Part shown: positions 44,203 to 52,787 of the stretch, in pieces
Position numbering within the stretch: position 1 is the first letter of the stretch
Layout of the letters: each line of letters starts with the position of its first letter
DNA from: Mycolicibacter terrae
GTDB lineage: Bacteria > Actinomycetota > Actinomycetes > Mycobacteriales > Mycobacteriaceae
Assembly: GCF_010727125.1 (NCBI RefSeq)
Contig: NZ_AP022564.1
Span: 496,001 to 560,000, forward strand
Length of the DNA: 64,000 nt
Reading direction: 5' to 3'
Notes under the pieces: model-generated
Database searches by the model: none
Told to the model about the DNA's origin: nothing
What the model saw: only the letters and a program-made list of their open reading frames with translations
Program-made: the position numbers and the translations under genes

Positions 44203-45341
44203 GCGACTTGTCCACGGAGAGCGAGCTGTTCGTCGCCACGGCGCGCGCATTCCTCGACAAGACAGCGACGCTGGGCGGGCAACGTGCGTTACACGCCCAG
44301 GGTCGGTCCTATGAACCGAAGTGGTGGCGACAGGCGGCCGAGCTCGGCTGGGCCGGCCTGCTGGTGCCCGAGGAACTCGGCGGGGGCAGCGTCTCCGACA
44401 GTGGTCTGCACGACCTCGCGGCGATCGCCGAAGCGATCGGCCGCACGGTCGGGCCGGGACCGCTGTACCCGGTGAGCACCGTGCTGGCCGGTCTGATCGA
44501 CGCGGACAATCGTGCTGATCACGCCGCGACCATCGCGGCGCTGGTCGCCGGCGAGCAGGTGGCGACCTGGGCGGCGGACGAACCGGGCCGGGCCTTTCGG
44601 CCGCACCAGCCGGGCGTCACCGCCAAGACCGACGGTGCCGGTTACCGGCTCAACGGCGTCAAGGATCGGGTCGAGGCCGGTGCGCAGGCAGACCTGGTAC
44701 TCGTCGGCGCCCGCGCCGACGACGGCACGCTGCGACAATTCCTGATCCGCGCCGATGCCCCGGGCGTGACGGTGCATCCGCAGGCCTGCATCGACCTGGT
44801 GAAGCAGTACGCGCGAATCGAGCTCGACGACGTCGAGGTCGATCCGGCGGCGGTCGTGGGCGGCTCCGCACAGACACCGCAACTCATCGACCGCCAGACC
44901 CAGGTCGCCATCGCCGTGACGTGCGCCGAAACCGTGGGAATCCTGGACGCGGTGCTGGCCATGACGCTCGAGTGGAGCCGGGACCGGTACAGCTTCGGCC
45001 GGCCGCTGGCGTCCTACCAGGCGCTCAAACACCGGCTCGCCGACATGACCATGTGGCTGCACGCCGGTCGTGCCGCCGCCGCCGCCGCCGTCGACAAGGT
45101 GGCCGCCCGCACCCCGGACGCCGCGATGTGGGTCAGCGCCGCCAAAGCCTATCTGTCCGAACACGCCGGACTGCTGGTCCAGGAGTGCGTCCAGCTGCAC
45201 GGCGGAATCGGCGTCACCTGGGAGCACGACCTGCACGTATACCTGCGGCGGATCACCTTGTATGCCGGCCTGTTCGGCACATCCGCCGAACACCATCAGG
45301 CCATCGTCCGGGCCGCGAACGCAACGGAGCCGGCCGCATGA
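44199..45341 (+). CDS. Acyl-CoA dehydrogenase-family protein (first of a pair)
   Basis: A 380-residue FAD protein from ATG 44199. The C-terminal SFGRPLASYQALKHRLADM and QLHGGIGVTWEHDLH are the family signatures; Glu in TWEH may be the catalytic base. Acyl-CoA dehydrogenases encoded side by side in actinobacteria often form alpha2beta2 tetramers, as in steroid side-chain breakdown. That would fit this gene and the next, which overlap by 4 bases. Confidence 0.88.
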   Translation: MSDLSTESELFVATARAFLDKTATLGGQRALHAQGRSYEPKWWRQAAELGWAGLLVPEELGGGSVSDSGLHDLAAIAEAIGRTVGPGPLYPVSTVLAGLIDADNRADHAATIAALVAGEQVATWAADEPGRAFRPHQPGVTAKTDGAGYRLNGVKDRVEAGAQADLVLVGARADDGTLRQFLIRADAPGVTVHPQACIDLVKQYARIELDDVEVDPAAVVGGSAQTPQLIDRQTQVAIAVTCAETVGILDAVLAMTLEWSRDRYSFGRPLASYQALKHRLADMTMWLHAGRAAAAAAVDKVAARTPDAAMWVSAAKAYLSEHAGLLVQECVQLHGGIGVTWEHDLHVYLRRITLYAGLFGTSAEHHQAIVRAANATEPAA

Positions 45342-46582
45342 GCCAGACCGTCGCCACCGAGTTCACCGTCGAGGAGTTCGCCGCCCGGGCACGCAGCTGG
45401 CTGACCGCCAACATGCCGCGACTCGACCCGCAGCACCCGCCCCGCAACGGGCGCGACGACGAGGGCGCCTGGCAGCGCGCTCGTGAACTGCAGCGGCGCC
45501 TCTACGACGGCGGATTCGCCGGAATCTGCTTCCCCCGCGAATACGGTGGCCTCGGCCTGGACATCCGCTATCAGAAGGCCTTCGACGTCGAAACCGACGG
45601 CTACGAGATGCCGTTGATCCTCAACACCCCGACCTTCACCATCTGCTGCGCGACGCTGCTCGACACCGGAAGTGAGGAGCAGAAGCGCCGGCACATCCAT
45701 GCCGCGCTGCGCGGTGAGGAGGTGCTCGTCCAGCTGCTCTCGGAGCCCAGCGGGGGATCCGACCTGGCCGGGCTGATCACCCGTGCCGACCGTGACGGGG
45801 ACAGCTGGGTGATCAGTGGGGCCAAGACCTGGAGCACCAGTGCCTTCGCCGCCGACTACGGGCTGCTGCTGGCCCGCACCGACTCGACGGTGCCCAAACA
45901 CGACGGCCTGACGATGTTTCTGATGCCGATCGACGCGCCCGGGGTGACGCTGCGGCGTATCGAGCAAGTTGACGGCTCCAACGAGTTCTGCGAGGAGTTC
46001 TTCGACGGCCTGCGCCTCGGCGACGACGCGGTCGTCGGCGAGGTGAACAAGGGCTGGGACATCGCTTCCCGGCTGCTGTTCCACGAGCGCCGCGCCGTCG
46101 GTCAGGGCTCGGAGTTCGCCAGCGGGCGCGGCCCCGAGCGCACCGAAATGGCCGCCGGGGACTTCCTCGCCCTGGCCGTCGCCGCCGGCACCGCCGAGGA
46201 CCCGTTGACCCAGGACAAGATCGGCAGGGTGCTCGCCCGCCGGATGGTGCGCGATTGTCTCGTCGACCATGTCGGGCGCGCCATGCGCAGCGGGGCGCTG
46301 CCGCCGGCCGCCGGCTCACTCATCCGGCTGTTCCATTCCGACGTGACCTTCCTGGAGGTCGACACCGCCACCGAGGTCGCCGGGCCGCTCGGCGTCGTCG
46401 ACAGCGAGGAGCAGCTGCTCAAAGTCGGCAAACGGTATCTGTCCCGCCAGACGGTGGCACTCGGGGGCGGCAGCAACGAGATGGCCCGCAACGTCATCGC
46501 TGAGCGCGTCCTCGGCCTGCCCCGCGAGTACGCCGCCGACCGGGGTGTCCCGTTCAACCAGGTCCGACACAACAGGGCCTGA
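45338..46582 (+). CDS. Acyl-CoA dehydrogenase-family protein (second of a pair)
   Basis: A 414-residue partner of the preceding dehydrogenase, from ATG 45338. LLSEPSGGSDLAG and KTWSTSAFAADYGLLLART form the flavin/substrate region, and ALGGGSNEMARNVIAERVLG the C-terminal FAD loop. It is the last gene of the operon; purM begins 35 bases later. No acyl-CoA ligase, hydratase or thiolase lies in the island, so the pathway must use enzymes encoded elsewhere. Confidence 0.88.
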   Translation: MSQTVATEFTVEEFAARARSWLTANMPRLDPQHPPRNGRDDEGAWQRARELQRRLYDGGFAGICFPREYGGLGLDIRYQKAFDVETDGYEMPLILNTPTFTICCATLLDTGSEEQKRRHIHAALRGEEVLVQLLSEPSGGSDLAGLITRADRDGDSWVISGAKTWSTSAFAADYGLLLARTDSTVPKHDGLTMFLMPIDAPGVTLRRIEQVDGSNEFCEEFFDGLRLGDDAVVGEVNKGWDIASRLLFHERRAVGQGSEFASGRGPERTEMAAGDFLALAVAAGTAEDPLTQDKIGRVLARRMVRDCLVDHVGRAMRSGALPPAAGSLIRLFHSDVTFLEVDTATEVAGPLGVVDSEEQLLKVGKRYLSRQTVALGGGSNEMARNVIAERVLGLPREYAADRGVPFNQVRHNRA

Positions 46583-46603
46583 CCGCGTCGGCCTTGAGCA
46601 CGG

Positions 46604-46609
46604 TAGCCT
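46604..46609 (+). promoter_or_regulatory. Leaderless -10 box of purM
   Basis: TAGCCT ends 8 bases before ATG 46618. It lies just downstream of accessory island 2, so purM keeps its own promoter. Confidence 0.5.
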
Positions 46610-46617
46610 TTACCGCG

Positions 46618-47718
46618 ATGACGGATCCCGTAGCACACTCGAGCGCCCACGGCGTTACCTACGCTTCTGCAGGTGTGGACATCGACGCCGGTGACCGGGC
46701 CGTCGAACTGATCAAACCGCTGGCCGCCAGGGCCACGCGGCCGGAGGTGCGGGGCGGCCTGGGCGGGTTCGCCGGGCTGTTCGCCCTGCGCAACGACTAT
46801 CGCGAGCCGTTGCTGGCGTCCTCCACCGACGGGGTGGGCACCAAGCTGGCGATCGCCCAGGCGATGGACAAGCACGACACCGTGGGTATCGACCTGGTCG
46901 CGATGGTGGTCGACGACCTGGTGGTGTGCGGCGCCGAGCCGTTGTTCCTGCAGGACTACATCGCCGTCGGCCGCACGGTGCCCGAACGGGTCAGCGCGAT
47001 CGTCTCCGGCATCGCCGAGGGGTGCGTGCAGGCCGGCTGTGCGCTGCTCGGCGGGGAGACCGCCGAACACCCGGGCCTGATGGAACCGGACCACTACGAC
47101 ATCTCCGCGACCGGCGTCGGCGTGGTGGAAGCCGACGATGTGCTGGGGCCCGACCGCGTTCGCCCCGGCGACGTACTGATCGCGATGGGCTCCTCGGGCC
47201 TGCACTCCAACGGCTACTCGCTGGCCCGGGCGGTGCTGCTCGACATCGACCGGATGAACCTGGCCGGCCACGTCGAGGAGTTCGGCCGCACGCTGGGGGA
47301 GGAGCTGCTGGAGCCGACCCGCATCTACTCCAAGGACTGCCTGGCGCTGGCCGCCGAAACGCAGGTGCGGACCTTCTGCCATGTCACCGGCGGTGGCCTG
47401 GCCGGCAACCTGGCCCGGGTCATCCCGGACGGGTTGGTCGCCGAGGTGGACCGCGGTACCTGGACTCCGGCTCCGGTGTTCGCGATGATCGCACAGCGCG
47501 GACGGGTGAGTCGGGCCGAGATGGAGAAGACGTTCAACCTCGGTGTCGGGATGGTCGCGGTTGTCGCGCCGGAGGACACCGACCGTGCACTGGCGATCCT
47601 CACCGCCCGCCATGTCGACTGCTGGCCGCTCGGCACGGTGGCCAAGGCCGGGAAGAACGTCCGGGAAGGCACTGCCGGCGCGGGCGCCAAGCTCGTCGGG
47701 CAGCACCCGAGGTTCTGA
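46618..47718 (+). CDS. purM: AIR synthase (phosphoribosylformylglycinamidine cyclo-ligase)
   Basis: Closes the imidazole ring of the purine precursor; 366 residues from ATG 46618. The start GVTYASAGVDIDAGDRAVEL, STDGVGTKL, VDDLVVCGAEPLFLQDYIA and GGETAEHPG are diagnostic. A TTG at 46594 is in frame but lies before the -10 box. The C-terminal region before VGQHPRF has a short Gly/Ala insert compared with M. tuberculosis PurM. Confidence 0.95.
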   Translation: MTDPVAHSSAHGVTYASAGVDIDAGDRAVELIKPLAARATRPEVRGGLGGFAGLFALRNDYREPLLASSTDGVGTKLAIAQAMDKHDTVGIDLVAMVVDDLVVCGAEPLFLQDYIAVGRTVPERVSAIVSGIAEGCVQAGCALLGGETAEHPGLMEPDHYDISATGVGVVEADDVLGPDRVRPGDVLIAMGSSGLHSNGYSLARAVLLDIDRMNLAGHVEEFGRTLGEELLEPTRIYSKDCLALAAETQVRTFCHVTGGGLAGNLARVIPDGLVAEVDRGTWTPAPVFAMIAQRGRVSRAEMEKTFNLGVGMVAVVAPEDTDRALAILTARHVDCWPLGTVAKAGKNVREGTAGAGAKLVGQHPRF

Positions 47719-47772
47719 CACCGGAGGCGAAGTCGGAGCCGCCGCGTGAACCGGCGCGTCAGGCCTCAGCGC

Positions 47773-47940
47773 TCAGCGACGCCAATCGTCGTCGCCGTTC
47801 CACGAGTCGTCACCGTCGGAGTCGTTGACCTCAGCACCAGCCAGCTCACGTTGGAGCTGAGTGAAATCGGTCGACGGTGAGCTGTACTTGAGCTCTCGAG
47901 CAACCTTGGTCTGCTTCGCCTTAGCCCGGCCGCGGCCCAT
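47773..47940 (-). CDS. DUF3073 small conserved protein
   Basis: A 55-residue protein read from the ATG at 47940, behind a GAGGGGG site. It begins MGRGRAKAKQTKVARELKY and ends in an acidic Asp/Trp-rich tail (NGDDDWRR). The basic start and acidic end are typical of DUF3073, a small actinobacterial family of unknown role. It occupies the position of Rv0810c after purM. The 132 bases between it and ygfZ hold its promoter region but nothing else that I can identify. Confidence 0.85.
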   Translation of the reverse strand: MGRGRAKAKQTKVARELKYSSPSTDFTQLQRELAGAEVNDSDGDDSWNGDDDWRR

Positions 47941-48072
47941 GGGGGGACCCCCTCGCGCAATAACGGAGCGGCCCCACGAGCAGGCGGCTCCGATCTGAGT
48001 GTGTGTATTGTCCTGCCGACAGCTTACCGTGCCGCTCGCGCGGGTGCCGAGCTGGCCTGTGCCGGTGCGAGA

Positions 48073-49152
48073 TCAAACCCGGCCGCGCAGCCGGTCGATG
48101 GCGACCCGCCCGGCACCCCGCACGTCCGGCGCCGGAATCGATTCGGCGTCGATCACCGCGCTGACCTCCCCACCGGGGCCGGTCGACAGGGGGGTATCGG
48201 CCGGCAGCCCGCGTTTGAGCAGCGCCAGTGCGATCGGGCCCAGTTCGAAGTGGTCGACCACGGTGCCCAGCCGGCCCACCGGGCGCCCGCCGGAGGTGAT
48301 CGGATCGCCGGTCGAGGGCCGGTCGACCGATCCGTCCAGGTGCAGCAGCACCAGCATCCGGGGCGGCTTTCCCAGGTTGTGCACCCGGGCCACGGTCTCC
48401 TGCCCGCTGTAGCACCCCTTGTCCAGGTGCACCGCACCCACGCCCGGTTCGCCGATCCAGTCCAACTCGTGGGGGATGCTGCGCTCATCGGTGTCCAGAC
48501 CCAGCCGCGGCCGTCGCGCCGCCACCCGCTCGGCCTCGTAGGCCCAGATCCCGGCCGGCTTTACCCCGGCATGCGCCAGCCGGCGCTGCCAGTCGCCCTT
48601 CTCGGCGCGCGGCACCAGCAGCTCCAGCGCGTGCTGGTCCGGGCCCCGCCGCACGAACGCGCCCGACTCGCCGATCACCACCGCATCGGCGCCGGGCAGC
48701 GCGGTCACGCCCAGCGCGTCGCGCACCGCCGGATCGTCGAGGCGGGGACCCAGCAGCGAAAGCACCGCGAGATCGGCCGGCTGGATCGTCACATCGGCCC
48801 AGAACACCATCTTGCGGAGATGCTCGGTCAAGTGATCGCCGCGCCATGGCTCGGTGTCGAGATAGGTGGTGTCGTCCAGTTCGGTCTGGACCCAGTGATC
48901 GGTGATGTGACCGTGGGCGTCCAGGATCAGGTTCTCGGTGCTGGCGCCGGTGGGCAGTTCGGCCACGTGCTGGGTGCACAGGGTGTGCAGCCACGTCTTG
49001 CGTTCCGGGCCGCCCACGGCGAGCACCGCCCGATGGGATCGGTCGATCAGCACGGCTTCGGTTTGCGCGCTTCGCTGTTCGCCGAACGGATCGCCGTAGT
49101 GCCAGATGGCGCCGGCGTCGGGACCGGGATCGGGGGCGGGTACGGCGGACAC
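48073..49152 (-). CDS. ygfZ: Folate-binding YgfZ/GcvT-like protein
   Basis: A 359-residue protein of the GcvT-like fold. The family motif K-G-C-Y is seen in LDKGCYSGQETVARVHNLG, with the conserved Cys. YgfZ proteins use folate and support iron-sulfur cluster assembly or repair. The GTG at 49152 is 6 bases from a minus-strand TAGAGT box, so it is probably leaderless. It diverges from pabC, another folate gene. Confidence 0.9.
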   Translation of the reverse strand: MSAVPAPDPGPDAGAIWHYGDPFGEQRSAQTEAVLIDRSHRAVLAVGGPERKTWLHTLCTQHVAELPTGASTENLILDAHGHITDHWVQTELDDTTYLDTEPWRGDHLTEHLRKMVFWADVTIQPADLAVLSLLGPRLDDPAVRDALGVTALPGADAVVIGESGAFVRRGPDQHALELLVPRAEKGDWQRRLAHAGVKPAGIWAYEAERVAARRPRLGLDTDERSIPHELDWIGEPGVGAVHLDKGCYSGQETVARVHNLGKPPRMLVLLHLDGSVDRPSTGDPITSGGRPVGRLGTVVDHFELGPIALALLKRGLPADTPLSTGPGGEVSAVIDAESIPAPDVRGAGRVAIDRLRGRV

Positions 49153-49158
49153 ATGTCA

Positions 49159-49179
49159 ACTCTACGGAGCCGCTACGCT
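49159..49179. promoter_or_regulatory. Divergent leaderless promoters of ygfZ and pabC
   Basis: The minus-strand -10 TAGAGT (49159-49164) lies 6 bases before the ygfZ GTG. The plus-strand -10 TACGCT (49174-49179) lies 8 bases before the pabC ATG. Only 35 bases separate the two start codons, so the promoters must share or compete for space. Confidence 0.5.
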
Positions 49180-49187
49180 CAGGGTCC

Positions 49188-50039
49188 ATGCCCGCCGATC
49201 ACGCCGTGACGATCGTCACCCTGGGCGGCGGGCTTGTCGACGATTCCCCGCTGCTGCACGCAGATGACCTGGCGGTATTGCGCGGCGACGGCATCTTCGA
49301 AACCCTGCTGGTGCGCGACGGTGCGGCCTGTCTGCTCGACGCCCACCTGCAGCGACTGGCCCGCTCGGCCGAGCTGATGGATCTGCCGGCCCCCGATCTG
49401 GACGGGTGGCGGCGCGCCGTGGACACCGCGGTGCGCCGCTGGCCGGCGTCCGTTGAGGGCGCACTGCGGATGATCTACAGCCGCGGCCGGGAATGCGGTT
49501 CCGGTCCAACGGCATACGTGATGATCACACCGCTGTCGGGTCGCATCGCCGAAGCACGCCGGCGGGGCGTGGCGGTGGTGAGCCTGGACCGCGGCGTGCC
49601 GGCGCAGGGGCCGGCGATGCCGTGGCTGCTGGCCGGGGCCAAGACCCTGTCGTATGCGGTCAACATGGCGGCGCTGCGCCACGCCGCCAAGCAGGGCGCG
49701 GACGACGTGATCTTCATCAGCTCCGACGGCTATGTCCTGGAGGGCCCGCGCTCCACGGTGGTCCTGGTGGAGCCGGGGCGCATGGTCACACCGCCGTCGT
49801 CGCAGCCGATCCTGCGCGGCACCACCGCCGAGGCACTGTTCGAGGTGGCTCGCGGCGCCGGCTACCGGTGCGAGTATGCGCCGCTGCGCCAGGCGGATCT
49901 TCTTGCTGCGCAAGATATCTGGTTGGTCTCCAGTATCACCCTGGCCGCACGGGTGCACACTCTGGACGGCCGGGTGCTCAACCCGCGGGTGCCCGCCGCC
50001 GAGGTCGCCGCCCTGGTGGACGCGGCCATCGGCCACTGA
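49188..50039 (+). CDS. pabC: Aminodeoxychorismate lyase (class IV aminotransferase fold)
   Basis: A 283-residue PLP enzyme of fold type IV that forms p-aminobenzoate for folate. The PLP lysine is Lys152 in GAKTLSYAVNMAALRHA, and the RGDGIFETLLV start and EGPRSTVVLVE segment are typical. D-amino-acid or branched-chain aminotransferase activity is a possible alternative, as the family is hard to separate by eye. It matches Rv0812. Confidence 0.85.
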   Translation: MPADHAVTIVTLGGGLVDDSPLLHADDLAVLRGDGIFETLLVRDGAACLLDAHLQRLARSAELMDLPAPDLDGWRRAVDTAVRRWPASVEGALRMIYSRGRECGSGPTAYVMITPLSGRIAEARRRGVAVVSLDRGVPAQGPAMPWLLAGAKTLSYAVNMAALRHAAKQGADDVIFISSDGYVLEGPRSTVVLVEPGRMVTPPSSQPILRGTTAEALFEVARGAGYRCEYAPLRQADLLAAQDIWLVSSITLAARVHTLDGRVLNPRVPAAEVAALVDAAIGH

Positions 50040-50066
50040 AGTCCCACCGATGGCCCACCGAAGGCG

Positions 50067-50125
50067 TTGACTCTGCGGCTATGGCGCAAAAGTGCGAGTA
50101 GCCTGCGCCCTCAGCGCAGAGTCAA
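50067..50125. repeat. Large imperfect inverted repeat at a convergent junction
   Basis: TTGACTCTGCG (50067-50077) pairs perfectly with CGCAGAGTCAA (50115-50125), and the loop holds a smaller GCGC-based hairpin. It separates the converging pabC and nitrobindin-like genes. The size and layout resemble those of the repeat at 15976. Confidence 0.6.
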
Positions 50126-50135
50126 TGCAAGGGGG

Positions 50136-50831
50136 TCAGCCGACGAAGCGGGTCAACCGGGCCGAGAGGTGCGGCACCAGTTCGCCGTCGGCGTCCACCC
50201 GCTCCTCCACGTAGGCCAGGTCGCCGTCCTCGACGATCCCGTACAGCCGCTTGGCGGCGCCCATCAGGCCGATCGAGCCCACCGACTTGCTGCGCGCCAG
50301 GGCGTCGGTGACCAGCTCCCAGGATGCCGGGCCGTGTGGGCGCCCGTAGAACAGCTCCACGTAGCCGCTCGCGTGCGACAGCAGCAGCTCGATGGCCTGT
50401 GATTCGTCGGGGTCGCCAGGATCACTGACGAACCGCCAGAAGCCGGTTTCCCGCAGAGCGGGGCCGGTGGGCTCGGCGGCCGCGTCGAGCGGCCAGGAGC
50501 GGGCTTCCCAGTTCAGGTAGTCGCCGCCGTCGTGGGACACCACGATCTGCTGGCCGAACCGGTAATCGCCGTGTGCGCGGTGGCCCACCCCTTCACCTCG
50601 CCACACCCCGACCAACGGCAGCAGCGCCAACAGGGCGTCGTGCAGGTTCGGGCCTTCGCGCAGGTTGGCCGTGTCGCGGACCGGCAGGTCCGCTGAGACC
50701 GGGAACACCGGGATGTTGCGCGCCGCGGTCTGCTTGGCCCGCTCCGCGGCCGCGGCTACCGCGCGGTCACCGGAGCCCGGGACGACCGGACGGTCGCCGC
50801 CGTCCTGCGCGCCGGCGTCGGAGGCACTCAC
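50136..50831 (-). CDS. Nitrobindin-like (FABP-like) protein
   Basis: A 231-residue protein with a beta-barrel of the lipocalin/FABP-like type. [12 protein letters not shown] (around residue 75) is the GxWxGxGxG signature of nitrobindins, some of which bind haem and NO. The Ala/Arg-rich first 60 residues are an extension beyond the barrel. It corresponds to Rv0813c. The GTG start overlaps the stop of a small upstream ORF. Confidence 0.85.
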   Translation of the reverse strand: MSASDAGAQDGGDRPVVPGSGDRAVAAAAERAKQTAARNIPVFPVSADLPVRDTANLREGPNLHDALLALLPLVGVWRGEGVGHRAHGDYRFGQQIVVSHDGGDYLNWEARSWPLDAAAEPTGPALRETGFWRFVSDPGDPDESQAIELLLSHASGYVELFYGRPHGPASWELVTDALARSKSVGSIGLMGAAKRLYGIVEDGDLAYVEERVDADGELVPHLSARLTRFVG

Positions 50832-50926
50832 ATCTCGTCGGTGATCAGCCGATACAGCGTGTACAGCGCGAACCAGGTGATCAGGCCCGTAGCCGCCACC
50901 AGCATCAACTCGAAGAAAAGCACCAC
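50828..50926 (-). CDS. Tiny membrane protein, 32 residues
   Basis: Read from GTG 50926 (GTG 50923 also possible): [18 protein letters not shown], then [14 protein letters not shown]. It is one hydrophobic helix with a short charged end, and its stop overlaps the GTG of the nitrobindin-like gene (GTGA). Overlap and clean topology support a real gene. Its role is unknown. Confidence 0.6.
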   Translation of the reverse strand: MVLFFELMLVAATGLITWFALYTLYRLITDEM

Positions 50927-50948
50927 GGGGGCAGTCTATCCCGAGCTG

Positions 50949-51251
50949 TCAGGCGACTTTGATGTCGACCTCGTGGAGGCCCGCCCCCGACGGCGTCACC
51001 ACGGCATCACCGTTGCCGGCCGTGGACAATGCCCGCACCGTCCACGCGCCCGGCGCGGCGAAGAACCGGAAGTCACCGGTTGCCGAGGCGACGACCTCCG
51101 CGGTGAACTCCTCGGAGGAGTCCAGCAGCCGCACGAACGCGCCGCCGACGGTCTGGCCGGAGCTGTCCACCACGCGGCCGGTGATCACCGTCTCCTTCTC
51201 CAGGTCGACGTTGGCCGGCAAGGCGAGTCCTTGTTTCGGTCCAGAGCACAT
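50949..51251 (-). CDS. sseC: SseC (DUF1416) sulfur-metabolism protein
   Basis: Exactly 100 residues from ATG 51251 (MCSGPKQGLALPANVDLEKE), the size of mycobacterial SseC. The fold looks like a small carboxypeptidase-regulatory-like beta sandwich (VITGRVVDSSGQTVGGAFVRLL). The gene follows cysA2 with one base between them. A role in sulfur handling is inferred from this constant pairing; the activity is unknown. Confidence 0.9.
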   Translation of the reverse strand: MCSGPKQGLALPANVDLEKETVITGRVVDSSGQTVGGAFVRLLDSSEEFTAEVVASATGDFRFFAAPGAWTVRALSTAGNGDAVVTPSGAGLHEVDIKVA

Positions 51252-51252
51252 A

Positions 51253-52086
51253 TCAGCTTCCCAATTCGATCGGGGCACCCACCAGGGAGCCGTATTCCAT
51301 CCAACTGCCGTCGTAGTTCTTGACGTTGCGGTGTCCGAGCAGCTCGCGAAGCACGAACCAGGTGTGCGACGAGCGCTCACCGATCCGGCAGTACGCGATG
51401 GTCTCCTTCTCCCCGTCCAGGCCGGCGCCGGCGTACAGCTCGGCCAGTTCCTCGTCGGACTTGAAGGTGCCGTCCTCGTTGGCGGCGCGGCTCCAGGGCA
51501 CGTTGATCGCGCTGGGCACGTGTCCGCGCTGCTGGCTCTGCTCCTGGGGCAGGTGCGCCGGCGCCAGGATCTTGCCGGAGAACTCCTCGGGAGAGCGCAC
51601 GTCGACGAGGTTCTTGGTGTTGATCGCGGCGATCACCTCGTCGCGCCGTGCCCGCAGCGACTCGTCCAGCGGCTTGGCGGAGTACGAGGTGGCCGGCCGG
51701 GTGACCGTCTCGCCGGTCAACGGGCGACCGTCGAGCTCCCACTTCTTGCGACCGCCGTCGAGCAGCTTGACGTTCTGGTGTCCGTAGAGCTTGAAGTACC
51801 AGTAGGCGAACGCGGCGAACCAGTTGTTGTTGCCGCCGTAGAGGATCACGGTGTCGTCGTTGGCGATACCGCGCTCAGAGAGCAGCTTGGAGAACGCGGC
51901 GGCGTCGATGACGTCGCGCCGAACCGAGTCCTGCAGGTCCTTGCGCCAGTCCAACCGGATCGCGCCCGGAATGTGATTGGTGTCATAGACGCTGGTGTCC
52001 TCGTCGACTTCGACGAAGACGGTGTCGGGTGCGTCGAGATTGCTCTGGGCCCAGTCAGTGGAGACCAGGACGTCGGAGCGGGCCAT
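51253..52086 (-). CDS. cysA2: Thiosulfate sulfurtransferase (rhodanese)
   Basis: A 277-residue two-domain rhodanese, identical in length to CysA2 of M. tuberculosis. The active-site Cys233 is in AYCRIGERSSHTW, and the inactive N-terminal domain precedes it. It moves sulfane sulfur from thiosulfate to a thiol acceptor. ATG 52086 is chosen because an earlier frame start adds a Cys/Arg-rich, unlikely segment. The operon DUF4395-cysA2-sseC probably responds to cysteine through the upstream leader. Confidence 0.95.
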   Translation of the reverse strand: MARSDVLVSTDWAQSNLDAPDTVFVEVDEDTSVYDTNHIPGAIRLDWRKDLQDSVRRDVIDAAAFSKLLSERGIANDDTVILYGGNNNWFAAFAYWYFKLYGHQNVKLLDGGRKKWELDGRPLTGETVTRPATSYSAKPLDESLRARRDEVIAAINTKNLVDVRSPEEFSGKILAPAHLPQEQSQQRGHVPSAINVPWSRAANEDGTFKSDEELAELYAGAGLDGEKETIAYCRIGERSSHTWFVLRELLGHRNVKNYDGSWMEYGSLVGAPIELGS

Positions 52087-52141
52087 GGCGGGGGTCCTTT
52101 CGGTTACTTCGGGGCGGACGAGTTCGTGGGGAACCCGGCGG

Positions 52142-52597
52142 TCACACCGGTGTCGGGCGCAGGCGCACAACGAGCGGGTAGAGCTGACAGCCCAGGCAGA
52201 TGCCGAAGGCCGCGTTGAGGAAGGCCGCCGCCAGCGCGAAGGCCGTCGCGGTCAGGCCCACCGCCGGCGCGACGGTGAAACCGGCGATTCCGAGCACGGC
52301 GAACACCAGGCCGACGAGCTGAGCGAAGCGCAGCGGCGCCACCGGCTCACGCTCGGTCACCGGACCCAGCCGCGGCGCCACCAGACGCGCATAGAGCACC
52401 CCGTAGGGGTGGCGGCGGGGACCAGACGCCGCGCCGATCGCGAACACGACTGCCTGGCCGGCCAGCACGACGGTGGCGGCGGCCGGACTGAACTCGAAGA
52501 TGAGCAGGACGGCCACCAGGACCGCCGAGGTGACCCAGGCGGTGAACCGGGGACCCCGAACGTCTACCTGGCTGGTATCGGGTTCGGTGTTCGGCAT
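52142..52597 (-). CDS. DUF4395 membrane protein
   Basis: A 151-residue protein from ATG 52597, with about four hydrophobic helices. The C-terminal FGICLGCQLYPL contains a conserved CLGC pair in a membrane context, the hallmark of DUF4395. Its place before the rhodanese gene points to a sulfur- or thiol-related role, perhaps transport or thiol-disulfide exchange. That is inference. Confidence 0.82.
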   Translation of the reverse strand: MPNTEPDTSQVDVRGPRFTAWVTSAVLVAVLLIFEFSPAAATVVLAGQAVVFAIGAASGPRRHPYGVLYARLVAPRLGPVTEREPVAPLRFAQLVGLVFAVLGIAGFTVAPAVGLTATAFALAAAFLNAAFGICLGCQLYPLVVRLRPTPV

Positions 52598-52690
52598 CTT
52601 TGCTGCTCCCTGGCTGTCGTGGCGAATGGCTGGTGGAGACATGCCACGGAATCGCGGGCTGCTCCGAGAGCGACGCGATAACGCGGCGAC

Positions 52691-52780
52691 TCAGCGACAG
52701 CGACAACAGCAGCAGCCCGCGGTGCGGCACAGGTCGACTGTGCGGCGCTTGGTGAGCACAAGCTCAATGCGGGCGAACAC
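52691..52780 (-). CDS. Polycysteine leader peptide of the cysA2 operon
   Basis: A 29-codon ORF from GTG 52780: MFARIELVLTKRRTVDLCRT, then AGCCCCRCR. Four consecutive Cys codons followed by Arg-Cys-Arg end it. A TANNNT box sits 7 bases before the GTG, so it is leaderless. Leaderless polycysteine short ORFs upstream of sulfur operons are described in mycobacteria as cysteine-responsive attenuators: ribosomes that stall at the Cys run when cysteine is low change expression of the genes downstream. DUF4395 begins 94 bases further on. Confidence 0.8.
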   Translation of the reverse strand: MFARIELVLTKRRTVDLCRTAGCCCCRCR

Positions 52781-52787
52781 GCCAGAC

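Noticed and set aside
31121-46617. An integrative element or transposon carrying the island
   Set aside because: No recombinase, transposase, tRNA target or flanking direct repeat was found.
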